Positions 7,315 through 16,139 of a stretch of 64,000 nucleotides of DNA are shown piece after piece. The stretch is from assembly GCA_902772585.1 (NCBI GenBank), contig CACYBB010000011.1, forward strand, positions 1 through 64,000, in the 5' to 3' direction. The number at the start of each line of letters is the position of its first letter. Within the stretch, counting starts at the first letter, position 1. The notes under the pieces are model-generated. The model did no database searches. It saw only the letters and a list, made by a program, of their open reading frames with translations, and was not told where the DNA came from. The position numbers and the translations under genes are program-made. This stretch comes from an uncultured Bacteroidales bacterium (lineage in GTDB: Bacteria > Bacteroidota > Bacteroidia > Bacteroidales > Bacteroidaceae).

Positions 7315-8288
7315 TAGCTCGTTTTGCCATACCTTTTTTCATCACAGTGGGATTTGTCATCGTCCCCCTCGTATTGTTTCTGCTCTGTCGTAAGTTCCTG
7401 CCTAACAAACGCTATGGAACGGTAGTCGGCATCTTGCTGGCAGCGATAGAGATGTCATTGGTGGGTTATGGTATGACGGGTGGTCTGAAACCCTTGGTGG
7501 TGCACCACATAGAATATGCCTCTGCTGACTTGCCTGAAGCCTTTGATGGCTATCGCATCGTGCAGTTCTCTGACGTTCATGTGGGTACGATGACAGGTTC
7601 GCGCCAACCAATGATTCAGGAACTTATCGACAGCATCAATGCACAGACTCCCGATATGATTGTCTTTACAGGTGATATGCAGAATATCCATCCTGAAGAG
7701 ATGATACCGCCCATGCTCTATTTCCGTCAACTTTTGGCGCCTGACGGCGTCTATGCTATTTTGGGTAACCACGACTATGCTGTCTATCAGACAGGCACAG
7801 ACGAGGAGAAAGAGCGTAACTGCGAACTGACTAAAGATATTATCCGCAAGATGGGCTTCGACCTGCTGCTCAACGAGCATCGCTTTATCCATCGCGACTC
7901 TGACAGCATTGTCCTCGCAGGTATGGAGAACTGGAGCAAGGCCGAGCGCATGCCTCGTAAAGGTGATGTTGCCCAAACGCTTGATTCTCCATCACCCATC
8001 ATCCATCACCCATCACCCTTCGTTATTATGCTCCAGCACGACCCTACTTGCTGGCGCGAGAAGATACTCCCTGAGTGTGATGCCCAGCTGACTCTTAGTG
8101 GACATACCCATGGTGGACAGTTCCAAATCTTTGGATGGTCACCTGTAGCGCTCAGCTATAAAGAGTGGGGTGGTATGACTTATGAAGGTTCGCGAGCGCT
8201 CTACGTCTCCACAGGTGCAGGCTCGCTTATTCCCTTCCGTCTGAACCAACCTCGCGAAATAACCGTAATAACATTGAAAAGAAAATGA
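7311..8288 (+). CDS. Membrane-anchored calcineurin-like metallophosphoesterase
   Basis: This 325-residue protein has N-terminal membrane segments (about residues 1-25 and 38-58) and a metallophosphoesterase domain. Metal-site motifs in order are FSDVHVG (DxH), FTGDMQN (GDxxN type), ILGNHDYA (GNHD), IMLQHDP and LSGHTHGGQ (GHTHGGQ). The profile resembles the YkuE/YaeI group of membrane-associated phosphodiesterases. Between the third and fourth motifs there is an odd in-frame run coding for SPSPIIHHPSPF, built from repeated CCATCACCCAT units (about 7985-8020). This looks like a low-complexity insertion rather than part of the fold. It overlaps both neighbours. Confidence 0.88.
   Translation: MIARFAIPFFITVGFVIVPLVLFLLCRKFLPNKRYGTVVGILLAAIEMSLVGYGMTGGLKPLVVHHIEYASADLPEAFDGYRIVQFSDVHVGTMTGSRQPMIQELIDSINAQTPDMIVFTGDMQNIHPEEMIPPMLYFRQLLAPDGVYAILGNHDYAVYQTGTDEEKERNCELTKDIIRKMGFDLLLNEHRFIHRDSDSIVLAGMENWSKAERMPRKGDVAQTLDSPSPIIHHPSPFVIMLQHDPTCWREKILPECDAQLTLSGHTHGGQFQIFGWSPVALSYKEWGGMTYEGSRALYVSTGAGSLIPFRLNQPREITVITLKRK
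7985..8020 (+). repeat. CCATCACCCAT low-complexity tract inside the phosphoesterase gene
   Basis: Repeated TCCATCACCCATCATCCATC-type units keep the reading frame and add a His/Pro/Ser-rich loop. The tract resembles intergenic low-complexity filler and belongs with the other in-frame tracts in pyrC and mfd. Confidence 0.6.
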
Positions 8289-9046
8289 GAATACTCTATT
8301 GCATCTATCAGTTGTTCGTAGTACTGCCTGTTATAGTGCTTATCACTATCATCACTGCCATCGAAGTAGGAGTCGGTTGTGCCATTGGCGATGGTCATTT
8401 CTGGGGATATTATCCTGGTCGTTGGTGGGCACAGATTATTACGCGTATATTTCTCTTGCCCGTTCATGTTGAGGGTCGTGAACACCTGGAACCCAACCAG
8501 TCGTATGTCTTCGTGGCTAACCACCAGGGGGCGTTCGACATCTTCCTTATTTATGGCTTTCTGGGTCGCAACTTCAAATGGATGATGAAGTATCAACTCA
8601 ACAAAATTCCTTTCGTGGGCTATGCCTGTCGCCATTCTCACCAGATATTTGTCGATAAGCGCGGTGTCAGCAAAATTAAGAAGACATATGACGATGCTCG
8701 TAACATTCTGGAACATGCCAACTGTTCTGTTGTCGTGTTCCCAGAGGGTGCCCGTTCGTTTACTGGTCACATGGGCGCTTTCAAGAAAGGAGCTTTCATG
8801 CTGGCTGACGAACTCCAGTTGCCTGTTGTGCCACTGACCATCAATGGCTCTTTCGACGTGATGCCTCGTATGAAGGACTGGCACTTCGCCCATTGGCATC
8901 CCCTGTCATTGACCATTCATCAGCCTGTCTATCCCATTGGACAAGGTCCACAGAATATTCAGGCTACCATGAATCAAGCTTACGATAGTGTCATGTCAGC
9001 GCTTGAACCCAAGTATCAGGGTTTTGTTGAGAATCCTGATCAATAA
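8285..9046 (+). CDS. plsC: 1-acyl-sn-glycerol-3-phosphate acyltransferase
   Basis: This 253-residue membrane enzyme of the PlsC/LPLAT family acylates lysophosphatidic acid to phosphatidic acid. The four family motifs are visible: NHQGAFD (catalytic HxxxxD), the KWMMKYQLNKIPFVG segment, FPEGARS (the EGTRS-like motif with Ala for Thr) and VPLTINGS. A hydrophobic N-terminal anchor covers residues 5-25. Its start overlaps the end of the phosphoesterase gene, and the next gene begins 42 bases downstream. Confidence 0.93.
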   Translation: MRILYCIYQLFVVLPVIVLITIITAIEVGVGCAIGDGHFWGYYPGRWWAQIITRIFLLPVHVEGREHLEPNQSYVFVANHQGAFDIFLIYGFLGRNFKWMMKYQLNKIPFVGYACRHSHQIFVDKRGVSKIKKTYDDARNILEHANCSVVVFPEGARSFTGHMGAFKKGAFMLADELQLPVVPLTINGSFDVMPRMKDWHFAHWHPLSLTIHQPVYPIGQGPQNIQATMNQAYDSVMSALEPKYQGFVENPDQ

Positions 9047-9088
9047 CAGAAATATAATGACTTATCAATTAACTAACTAACTAAGTGT

Positions 9089-10885
9089 ATGAAACACCTT
9101 TATCACTCATTCATTTTCCTTTTGCTGCTTTTGCTGACGCTGCCTGTATCAGCCTACGAGCAGCAGTCAATCAACATCACCGTAAACGGTAAGTCGCGTA
9201 ACATGATTTGCTTTACGCCAAACGTGTTGCCTGCTAAGTCGCCACTGATGATAGTGACACACGGCATGAATCAGGACCCAGAATACCAAATGGGTTCCGA
9301 CAAGTTGTATGAGATGATAGACACAGCGAAGTTCGTAGTCACCTATCTGCGCAGCAACGGTAGCACCTGGGATATTGGTGGTACGGGCGATCAAGACTTC
9401 GTCACGAAGACTATCGACGAGATGGCTAAGCGCTTCGACATCGACAAGGACCGTGTCTATTGGTCTGGATTCTCGATGGGTTCCATGCTTATCCACCACT
9501 GTATTTCCAATATGCAGAACAAGATTGCTGCCTTTGCACCCACCAGTGGTATCCAGTTCTCGGAACAGCCTTGGAACAAATGCAAGAAACCCGTGAACCT
9601 GTTGGAGTGTATCGCTTATGATGACGATGTGTTTGGTTACGAACAGTATGGCATCCATGCTTATATAGAAAACTATGCCAAACATGATAAACATACCAAC
9701 TACTCGAAGACTGTGTATCAACCTGGTTGGTACGATGGTGATTTGGAGAAATGGACAGATGGTCCTAATGGAGGTGAGGTGTGGCTCTTCTCTTACCATA
9801 GTGGTGGTCACTGGCCTATGACTGATAACCGTAAGCTTATCTGGAATTTCTGTAAGCGCTTTTCGCTGAACCAGCCTCAGACACGTATTACGCTACCTGC
9901 TGGTGAAACTACCAATCTCTATATGGGGCCGAAGGATGAGGCTACGTTCCCTGACGTCCAGATTGAGGCAACTGCCAAAGCCAACGTTAAGGACGGCAGT
10001 ATCGTGCAGGCCGACATCTATGATGGCAACACACTGCTAGAGACGCTGACTACTGCTCCCTATACCACCACACTAACAGCTCCTGGAGCAGGTGCACACA
10101 ATTTACGCGTGGTGGCAACAGATAACAACGGCAAGACGGCTGATGCTTTCTGTCTGGTGAACAACGAGGCGGTAGAGCCCCAGACCAACTACGATCTGTG
10201 CCGCAATTTCACCATGGATGGCGCTGTACCTCAGGACTGGTATGTTAGCAATGGTACAAGTTCGACGACGCGTGTGGGTGGGGGACTTCCCTATACTAAT
10301 GGTCCCCGCGTGTTGCATTTTACTAATGAAAGCCGTGGTCTCGACTATGGATTACTAGTTCAGAACAGTGCAGGCAAGGAGAAAGCTGCCTGGGCGAAGT
10401 TTGGTGATAAAGACGGGCGCTCCACGATGTTGCTGCATGCAGGAAGTTACGCCCTCAGTTATAGAATCTTCAATTGGAACCAGCCAGAGTTCACGCCAGT
10501 GACCATTGTTATAGAACGTCCCGATGGACAGGAGATAGCATCAAAGATATATACTCCCACTAAGAATATTGGGGGTAACACGGCCAATGCATTTTCTAGT
10601 GGCAGAACGCAGAAATTCGAGTTCGATATCAATCAGACGGGTTACTATGTCATTGTTTTCTATACCGATGCTACTAAGAATGCTGACTTCGTGGCGGGTA
10701 AGTTGACCCTAAAGTTGAAGGAAAGCCATACGTCTGGAATTATGGATGTCAGAGAGAATAAGGAAGAAATAAAAGGTGGCGTTTATGACCTGCAGGGACG
10801 TCGCATAAAGGATTTTGGAATTCCTAATTCGGAATTGAAGAAGGGCTTGTATATTGTAAACGGCAAGAAGGTCATCATCAAGTAG
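9089..10885 (+). CDS. Secreted alpha/beta-hydrolase esterase with a Prevotella-type C-terminal tail
   Basis: This 598-residue exported protein has the signal MKHLYHSFIFLLLLLLTLPVSA. Residues 25-260 form a PHB-depolymerase/feruloyl-esterase-like hydrolase with the nucleophile elbow WSGFSMGSM and a late His in SGGHWPM. Residues about 270-350 look like an Ig-like domain (LPAGETTNLYMG, GAGAHNLRVVATDNNG). A further beta-rich module follows, and the end GVYDLQGRRI...LKKGLYIVNGKKVIIK is the tail common on secreted Prevotella proteins, probably a type IX secretion signal. The likely role is deacylation of plant or dietary polymer side chains; the substrate is unknown. Confidence 0.8.
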   Translation: MKHLYHSFIFLLLLLLTLPVSAYEQQSINITVNGKSRNMICFTPNVLPAKSPLMIVTHGMNQDPEYQMGSDKLYEMIDTAKFVVTYLRSNGSTWDIGGTGDQDFVTKTIDEMAKRFDIDKDRVYWSGFSMGSMLIHHCISNMQNKIAAFAPTSGIQFSEQPWNKCKKPVNLLECIAYDDDVFGYEQYGIHAYIENYAKHDKHTNYSKTVYQPGWYDGDLEKWTDGPNGGEVWLFSYHSGGHWPMTDNRKLIWNFCKRFSLNQPQTRITLPAGETTNLYMGPKDEATFPDVQIEATAKANVKDGSIVQADIYDGNTLLETLTTAPYTTTLTAPGAGAHNLRVVATDNNGKTADAFCLVNNEAVEPQTNYDLCRNFTMDGAVPQDWYVSNGTSSTTRVGGGLPYTNGPRVLHFTNESRGLDYGLLVQNSAGKEKAAWAKFGDKDGRSTMLLHAGSYALSYRIFNWNQPEFTPVTIVIERPDGQEIASKIYTPTKNIGGNTANAFSSGRTQKFEFDINQTGYYVIVFYTDATKNADFVAGKLTLKLKESHTSGIMDVRENKEEIKGGVYDLQGRRIKDFGIPNSELKKGLYIVNGKKVIIK

Positions 10886-10913
10886 TACCTTTGACCCCAA
10901 AACATTAAAACTT

Positions 10914-12611
10914 ATGGCAACAGTAGATGACAAGAAAGTGATTTTCTCGATGGTAGGTGTGAGCAAGACCATCCAGCAGAACCAGAAACAAGTGCTCAAG
11001 AACATCTATCTCAGCTTCTTCTATGGGGCGAAGATAGGCATCATTGGTCTGAATGGTGCAGGTAAGTCGACGCTGATGAAAATCATTGCCGGACTGGACC
11101 AGCAGTATCAGGGCAATGTGGTGTGGGCACCAGGCTATACGGTGGGTTACCTGCCGCAGGATCCTCCCTTGAACGAGGAGAAAACCGTCAAGGAGAACAT
11201 CATGGAAGGTGTGCAAAGCGTTTATGACGCCTTGGCAGAGTACGACGATATCAATGTGAAATTCGGTTTACCCGAATATTACGAAGACCCTGACAAGATG
11301 GACAAGCTGATGCAGCGTCAGGCAGAGTTGCAGGACATCATTGATGCGACGGATGCGTGGAACATGGACTCGAAGTTGGACCGTGCGATGGCTGCTTTGA
11401 ACTGTCCTCCTGGCGATTGGTCGGTAAAGACATTGTCGGGTGGTGAGCGCCGTCGTGTGGCATTGTGTCGTTTGTTGTTACAGAAGCCCGATGTGTTGCT
11501 GCTCGATGAGCCTACAAACCACTTGGATGCAGAAAGCATTGACTGGTTGGAGCAACACCTGCAGCAGTACGAGGGTACGGTGATTGCCGTGACCCACGAC
11601 CGCTACTTCCTGGACGATGTGGCCGAGTGGATTCTGGAACTGGATCGTGGCGAGGGCATTCCCTGGAAGGGTAACTACTCGTCGTGGTTGGAGCAGAAGT
11701 CGCAGCGTTTGGCTCAAGAGGAAAAGCAGGCTTCGAAGCGTCGTAAGACGCTGGAGCGCGAGTTGGAGTGGGTACGTATGGCCCCCAAAGCCCGTCATGC
11801 CAAGGGTAAGGCCCGTCTGAACTCGTATGAGTCGATGTTAAACGAGGAACAGAAGCAGAAGGAGGAGAAGTTGGAAATCTACATTCCCAACGGACCACGC
11901 TTGGGCAATAAGGTGATTATTGCCGAACATGTGGCGAAGTCGTTCCCAGAAAAGGAACTGTTCAAGGACCTGAACTTCATCCTGCCGCCCAACGGCATTG
12001 TGGGTGTCATTGGTCCTAACGGTGCAGGTAAGACCACGTTGTTCCGACTGATAATGGGACTGGATAAGGCTGATGCTGGTACCTTTGATGTGGGCGAGAC
12101 GGTGAAGCTGAGCTACGTTGACCAGCAGCACAAGGACATACTGCCTGATAAGTCGGTCTATGAAGTGGTTTCTCAGGGCAACGAGACCATCCGTATGGGT
12201 GGCAAGGATGTTAATGTACGCGCATATCTCTCTCGTTTCAATTTCAGTGGTGCCGATCAGGAGAAGAAGTGTGGTGTTTTGTCAGGTGGTGAGCGCAACC
12301 GCCTGCACCTGGCCATTGCCTTGAAACAGGAGGGTAATGTGCTGCTATTGGACGAGCCCACAAACGATATTGACGTGAATACGCTGCGTGCCTTGGAGGA
12401 GGGTTTGGAGGCCTTTGCCGGTTGTGCTGTTGTTATTAGTCATGACCGCTGGTTCTTGGACCGTATCTGTACGCATATCCTCGCCTTCGAGGGTGAGGGC
12501 AACGTGTTCTACTTTGAGGGTAACTACAGCGAGTATGAGGCCAATAAAGCTATGCGCTTAGGACTCGACGAACCCAAGCGCGCACGCTACAGAAAATTAA
12601 TGGAAGAGTAA
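10914..12611 (+). CDS. ettA: Energy-dependent translational throttle ABC-F protein
   Basis: This 565-residue cytoplasmic ABC-F ATPase has two nucleotide-binding domains and no membrane domain. The first has GLNGAGKST and LSGGERRRVALCRLLL with LLLDEPTNHLD; the second has GPNGAGKTT, LSGGERNRLHLA and LLLDEPTNDID. Between them is the charged linker helix (KSQRLAQEEKQASKRRKTLERELEWVRM), and the EttA-specific arm lies in domain one. In Escherichia coli EttA binds the ribosomal E site and restrains translation at high ADP. It has its own short leader with TACCTTTG at 10888-10895, and ends in a terminator hairpin. Confidence 0.95.
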   Translation: MATVDDKKVIFSMVGVSKTIQQNQKQVLKNIYLSFFYGAKIGIIGLNGAGKSTLMKIIAGLDQQYQGNVVWAPGYTVGYLPQDPPLNEEKTVKENIMEGVQSVYDALAEYDDINVKFGLPEYYEDPDKMDKLMQRQAELQDIIDATDAWNMDSKLDRAMAALNCPPGDWSVKTLSGGERRRVALCRLLLQKPDVLLLDEPTNHLDAESIDWLEQHLQQYEGTVIAVTHDRYFLDDVAEWILELDRGEGIPWKGNYSSWLEQKSQRLAQEEKQASKRRKTLERELEWVRMAPKARHAKGKARLNSYESMLNEEQKQKEEKLEIYIPNGPRLGNKVIIAEHVAKSFPEKELFKDLNFILPPNGIVGVIGPNGAGKTTLFRLIMGLDKADAGTFDVGETVKLSYVDQQHKDILPDKSVYEVVSQGNETIRMGGKDVNVRAYLSRFNFSGADQEKKCGVLSGGERNRLHLAIALKQEGNVLLLDEPTNDIDVNTLRALEEGLEAFAGCAVVISHDRWFLDRICTHILAFEGEGNVFYFEGNYSEYEANKAMRLGLDEPKRARYRKLMEE

Positions 12612-12632
12612 AAGCTCTTCCATTTTTTTTAG
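12599..12632. terminator. Bidirectional terminator between ettA and the glycosyltransferase
   Basis: A perfect 10-bp stem (AATGGAAGAG at 12599-12608, CTCTTCCATT at 12615-12624) is followed by a long T run. The ettA stop codon lies in the loop. Confidence 0.9.
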
Positions 12633-13381
12633 TCTATTATTTTCGGATACTTGCGCGTCCAGCCATCCCAGCGCAGACGCATGACGCCAAAGAATGCCTC
12701 GCCAAAGATGCCACCCGACATCTTGCTGACACCCTCTTGGCGATTGACGAAGATGACAGGTACCTCTTTAATCTTAAAGCCAATCTTGTAGGCGGTGAAC
12801 TTCATCTCAATCTGGAAACCATAGCCCTTGAAGCGAATCTTGTCGAGTTCGATGGTCTTCAGCACGCGACGCTTGTAACACTTGAAACCTGCGGTGGTGT
12901 CGTGAACCTGGAAACCAGTAATGATACGTACATATTTCGAAGCAAAGTACGACATCAGTACACGACCGATGGGCCAGTTGACGACGTTAACACCACTGAC
13001 ATAGCGACTGCCGATAGCAACATCGTACCCCTCGTCAGCACAAGCCGAGTAGAGGCGAGGCAAGTCGTGAGGGTCGTGGCTAAAGTCGGCATCCATCTCG
13101 AAGATGTAGCCATAGTCGCGCTCAAGTGCCCATTTAAAACCAGTGATGTAGGCCGTTCCCAATCCCAACTTGCCACTACGCTCGATGATGAATAGACGGT
13201 CGCTGAACTCCTCCTGTGCCATCAGTCCCTTGACAATGGCGGCTGTACCGTCTGGTGAACCGTCATCAATAATCAGGATATGGAAACACTTTTCCAAACC
13301 GAATACGGCACGGATAATCTTCTCGATATTTTCCTTCTCGTTATACGTAGGAATAATGACAATACTGTCGCTTGTATGCAT
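12629..13381 (-). CDS. Polyprenol-phosphate (DPM1-like) family 2 glycosyltransferase
   Basis: This 250-residue GT2 enzyme resembles dolichol/polyprenol-phosphate mannose synthases. It starts with SIVIIPTYNEKENIEKII and carries IIDDGSPDGTA and FEMDADFSHDP (the DxD metal site, DAD), then GSRYVSGVNVVNWP and the CYKRRVL acceptor-side region. It probably transfers a sugar from a nucleotide donor to a lipid phosphate at the cytoplasmic face. A 269-codon reading is possible, but the promoter-like TATCTTTG (minus strand, 13409-13402) lies inside that extension. I therefore chose the ATG at 13381 (MHTSDSIVIIP). Confidence 0.9.
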   Translation of the reverse strand: MHTSDSIVIIPTYNEKENIEKIIRAVFGLEKCFHILIIDDGSPDGTAAIVKGLMAQEEFSDRLFIIERSGKLGLGTAYITGFKWALERDYGYIFEMDADFSHDPHDLPRLYSACADEGYDVAIGSRYVSGVNVVNWPIGRVLMSYFASKYVRIITGFQVHDTTAGFKCYKRRVLKTIELDKIRFKGYGFQIEMKFTAYKIGFKIKEVPVIFVNRQEGVSKMSGGIFGEAFFGVMRLRWDGWTRKYPKIID

Positions 13382-13401
13382 GGTTGCGTCTAATTTTGTT
13401 G

Positions 13402-13409
13402 CAAAGATA
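13402..13409 (-). promoter_or_regulatory. Promoter -7 element of the glycosyltransferase gene
   Basis: Read on the minus strand this is TATCTTTG, a TAnnTTTG match 20 bases upstream of the chosen start at 13381. It decides the start. Confidence 0.65.
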
Positions 13410-13549
13410 CTAAATAATTCATAATTCTTTGCAAGCAAAGCGAATTTTTATCGATGACATAATACATAATTCACAATTATTTCGTAATTTTGGATAGAAA
13501 AAGCAATCTTTCTTTGTATAAAGGCAGTTCGGGGGATTGGGAAATGTCG

Positions 13550-13569
13550 CGGGTTACGATTTGGAGACC
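13550..13569 (+). other. Candidate left attachment site (attL)
   Basis: CGGGTTACGATTTGGAGACC. The first 15 bases are identical to 39005-39019, and 18 of 20 agree overall. The stretch 13440-13760 around it has no convincing gene. Confidence 0.6.
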
Positions 13570-13760
13570 GTTCTCAATTCCACGTTCTGCATTGAATTGC
13601 TTTCAAAGAACCCGTGACTCCGAGCCACCAGCCGTTTTAATGACCCTTCATCGCTGCAAAGGTAAGAAGAATTGTTGAAATAACCAAATTCTGTGGACAC
13701 TTTATTATGTCAGAACCGTTAAATAAAAGTGAAAAAACAAATTTTTCCGATTCTTTTTTG

Positions 13761-13768
13761 TACCTTTG
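13761..13768 (+). promoter_or_regulatory. Promoter -7 element of the TPR regulator gene
   Basis: TACCTTTG in the context TTTTTTGTACCTTTGCACTC matches the Bacteroidota consensus. It is 55 bases before the ATG at 13824. Confidence 0.7.
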
Positions 13769-13823
13769 CACTCAATAATATCAGAAGATAGCAAATGGAT
13801 ATTACTTAATGGTTTGACAAAAG

Positions 13824-15599
13824 ATGAAGAAACTGACATTTATATATTTAGGTATAGTGATTGCTGCATTGTGTAGTTGCAATGGCAGAAAGATGATGGC
13901 GCAATTAGATGAGATCAGTAAAATTGCCGATGATAACCCAGACTCCGCACTTACGTTGCTAAGTAAGTTCGATACTGACAAGAATGAATGGGGAAAAGGT
14001 GACAGGATGCATTATGAACTCATAAGACTAAAGGCTGAAAATAAATCGGGTATAAAATTCACATCAGATTCGATTATCAAAGATGTTGTTGCTTATTATA
14101 AAGACAACGGAAATGCCAATGAAATAATGCTTGCATATTATCTGTTAGGACGGGCTTATAGCGATATGGAAGAGGCACCAGAGGCATTACAAGCTTATTA
14201 TGATGCCATTTCTATGGCTGACACGACCAATACATCTTGTGATTTTAGAACTTTAACAGTCGTGTATGGACAAATGTCCCGAATATTCCATAAGCAGAAT
14301 CTTCCTCATGATGAGATATGGGCGTTGAGGCATTATGTTGAGTATATTCGTAGGAATGGGAATCTTAAAGATTATATTATGGAAACAGAGCAGCTTATAA
14401 GGCCTTATTATCTTCTTAACAAAAAGGATAGTGTGCTAAATCTAATAAATAATACATACTCGTCATTGAAACAGTTGGGGGAACACCAAGAAGCTGCGGA
14501 TGCATTAGTCGTTTCAATATCTATTTATTTAGAACGTGGTGATTTGACCAAGGCAAAACATGCGATGGATATATTCGAAAAAGAGTCTGGATTGTTTGAC
14601 GAGTATGGGAATATAGCCAAAGGCCGTGAACATTACTATTATACAAAAGGCCTATATGAACTTGCTATCAACCAACTTGGTTCTGCAGAATATTATTTCC
14701 GTAAAGCCATCAAATATGGATATCTTTCAGAAGGATACAAAGGATTACTATCCATATATAGAGAAAAACATAATATTGATTCTGTGAATTGTTTTTCCCG
14801 CTTATATGAGGCAGCACAAGACTCTTTGCATAATAAGATGCAGACAGACGCAATTCACCAGATGTCTTCTCTTTATAACTACAGCCGAAGTCAAAAAGAG
14901 GCTGAACAAGAAAGAGAAAAGGCTCAAGATAGACTATATCTGCTTAGTCTTATCTCGTTTGCAACAATAGTTTTATTAATAGTTATTATTGTCGTTGTTT
15001 GGCTGTATAGAAAGAATCAGGAAGAAAAAAAGGCAAGAATAGCCGAATTAGAAGAAACACTTAATAGTGCAAAATCCCAAAGAAATGCTATTCAGGAGGA
15101 ATTAAGGATATTAAAGGAAAAAGACTATGAGAGTATAATAGCGATTAAAGAAAAACAAGAGATTGAGTTGTCAAAAAGAATAGAATTCCTGGAGGCTAAG
15201 AACAACAATAAAAAGGATGCAAATGACATCACACGTATTGATAATCTTGAAAATTTTCTCGGTAGTGCCATCGCACAACAGTTTATTAAGAAAGCAACCA
15301 GCAAATCTGAAAGAATTAAGCCAACAGGGACTGAATGGAACTTATTGATATCTCAATTTAGCAAAGACATCCCAGTTACATATAAGTCTTTTGGACAAGG
15401 TAGATCTTTATCACAATTAGAACAGCGCATATGCATTCTTCTTATTCTTGATATCCAAGAAAAGAACATATCACTTATGACAGATTCTTTTGCCTCAACG
15501 GTATCGAATGCAAAATCACGTGCTAATGAAAAACTTTATGGAAAGAAAGATGCTCATTCGCTTAAAAATAACCTCATAAATAGGCTTCATCGCTCTTGA
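13824..15599 (+). CDS. TPR membrane regulator with C-terminal HTH
   Basis: This 591-residue protein has a lipoprotein-like N-terminus (MKKLTFIYLGIVIAALCSC). Tetratricopeptide-like helical repeats follow to about residue 350, then one membrane segment at about 371-393 (LSLISFATIVLLIVIIVVVWLY) and a long charged coiled coil (395-470). The C-terminus (about 528-590) resembles a helix-turn-helix: LSQLEQRICILLILDIQEKNISLM then SNAKSRANEKLYGK. This is a known Bacteroidota layout that senses outside the membrane and binds DNA inside. It is the first gene inside the putative attL, and its AT-rich base use differs from the flanks. It is the obvious candidate regulator of the peptide locus. Confidence 0.8.
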   Translation: MKKLTFIYLGIVIAALCSCNGRKMMAQLDEISKIADDNPDSALTLLSKFDTDKNEWGKGDRMHYELIRLKAENKSGIKFTSDSIIKDVVAYYKDNGNANEIMLAYYLLGRAYSDMEEAPEALQAYYDAISMADTTNTSCDFRTLTVVYGQMSRIFHKQNLPHDEIWALRHYVEYIRRNGNLKDYIMETEQLIRPYYLLNKKDSVLNLINNTYSSLKQLGEHQEAADALVVSISIYLERGDLTKAKHAMDIFEKESGLFDEYGNIAKGREHYYYTKGLYELAINQLGSAEYYFRKAIKYGYLSEGYKGLLSIYREKHNIDSVNCFSRLYEAAQDSLHNKMQTDAIHQMSSLYNYSRSQKEAEQEREKAQDRLYLLSLISFATIVLLIVIIVVVWLYRKNQEEKKARIAELEETLNSAKSQRNAIQEELRILKEKDYESIIAIKEKQEIELSKRIEFLEAKNNNKKDANDITRIDNLENFLGSAIAQQFIKKATSKSERIKPTGTEWNLLISQFSKDIPVTYKSFGQGRSLSQLEQRICILLILDIQEKNISLMTDSFASTVSNAKSRANEKLYGKKDAHSLKNNLINRLHRS

Positions 15600-15687
15600 C
15601 GAATTTTGACGAATATTTTTTGTAACTCATTGTGTTATAATAGGTTTTAGGGGGGGGGTAATTTCTTTCTCAACGAATTTTGACGAA
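15596..15687 (+). promoter_or_regulatory. Paired direct-repeat operators and G9 tract upstream of the export operon
   Basis: TTGACGAATTTTGACGAA at 15596-15613 is two TTGACGAA words 10 bp apart, one helical turn. TCAACGAATTTTGACGAA at 15670-15687 repeats the arrangement. A run of nine G lies between them at 15650-15658. The layout looks like regulator binding sites upstream of the promoter at 15706-15737. Confidence 0.5.
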
Positions 15688-15705
15688 ACGAAAAAGCCTC
15701 AGATT

Positions 15706-15737
15706 TTTGGTTGAATAATTATGTTGAGATACCTTTG
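15706..15737 (+). promoter_or_regulatory. Promoter of the peptide export operon
   Basis: TTTG at 15706-15709 (-33) and TACCTTTG at 15730-15737 (-7) are separated by 20 bases. The DUF3244 gene begins 27 bases downstream, followed by the VKOR, exporter and adaptor genes with minimal gaps. Confidence 0.8.
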
Positions 15738-15763
15738 CAGAAAAATACAAATATGCAAAGGAA

Positions 15764-16129
15764 ATGAAAAGAAGTATTTTAGCTTTAGTATTGATTTTAT
15801 CGGCATCTTTATCTGATGCCAAAGTGCAACACGTATGTGATGAAGTGTTTCTTCAGGTATCACTTACAGACCCGACAGAAGATCAAAAGCCAATTAAGAG
15901 AAGTCCTGTTGTAATTCCTTCTGTCAGTCTTGAAGGGCACAATTTGATTTTTGCTACATCTTGTGATGGCTGCATTCTCCGGTTACTAAACGAAGACGGC
16001 GATGTGGAATACATGGTGGTTATAACTGACGAGACCACAAGTTTAACGTTGCCGTCATATCTCTCTGGGGAGTATGAACTCCAGATTGTTCGTGGCTGTT
16101 ATTGTTTCTACGGTTACATTAACCTTTAA
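15764..16129 (+). CDS. DUF3244 secreted protein
   Basis: This 121-residue exported protein has the signal MKRSILALVLILSASLSDA. The mature part matches the DUF3244 pattern: a beta-sandwich-like domain with RSPVVIPSVSLEGHNLIFAT, a central variable strand pair and the closing GEYELQIVRGCYCFYGYINL. DUF3244 proteins are small periplasmic Bacteroidota proteins with no known reaction; they are often encoded beside regulators of this TPR type. It is the first gene of the export operon, 10 bases before the VKOR gene. Cysteines at the C-terminus (CYC) could be substrates of that oxidase, which is inference. Confidence 0.8.
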   Translation: MKRSILALVLILSASLSDAKVQHVCDEVFLQVSLTDPTEDQKPIKRSPVVIPSVSLEGHNLIFATSCDGCILRLLNEDGDVEYMVVITDETTSLTLPSYLSGEYELQIVRGCYCFYGYINL

Positions 16130-16139
16130 CGCATTACGG

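Noticed and set aside
13502-13678. 62-codon frame near attL
   Set aside because: It reads through the attachment core, and a similar frame appears at the right end for the same reason. There is no family or signal evidence.
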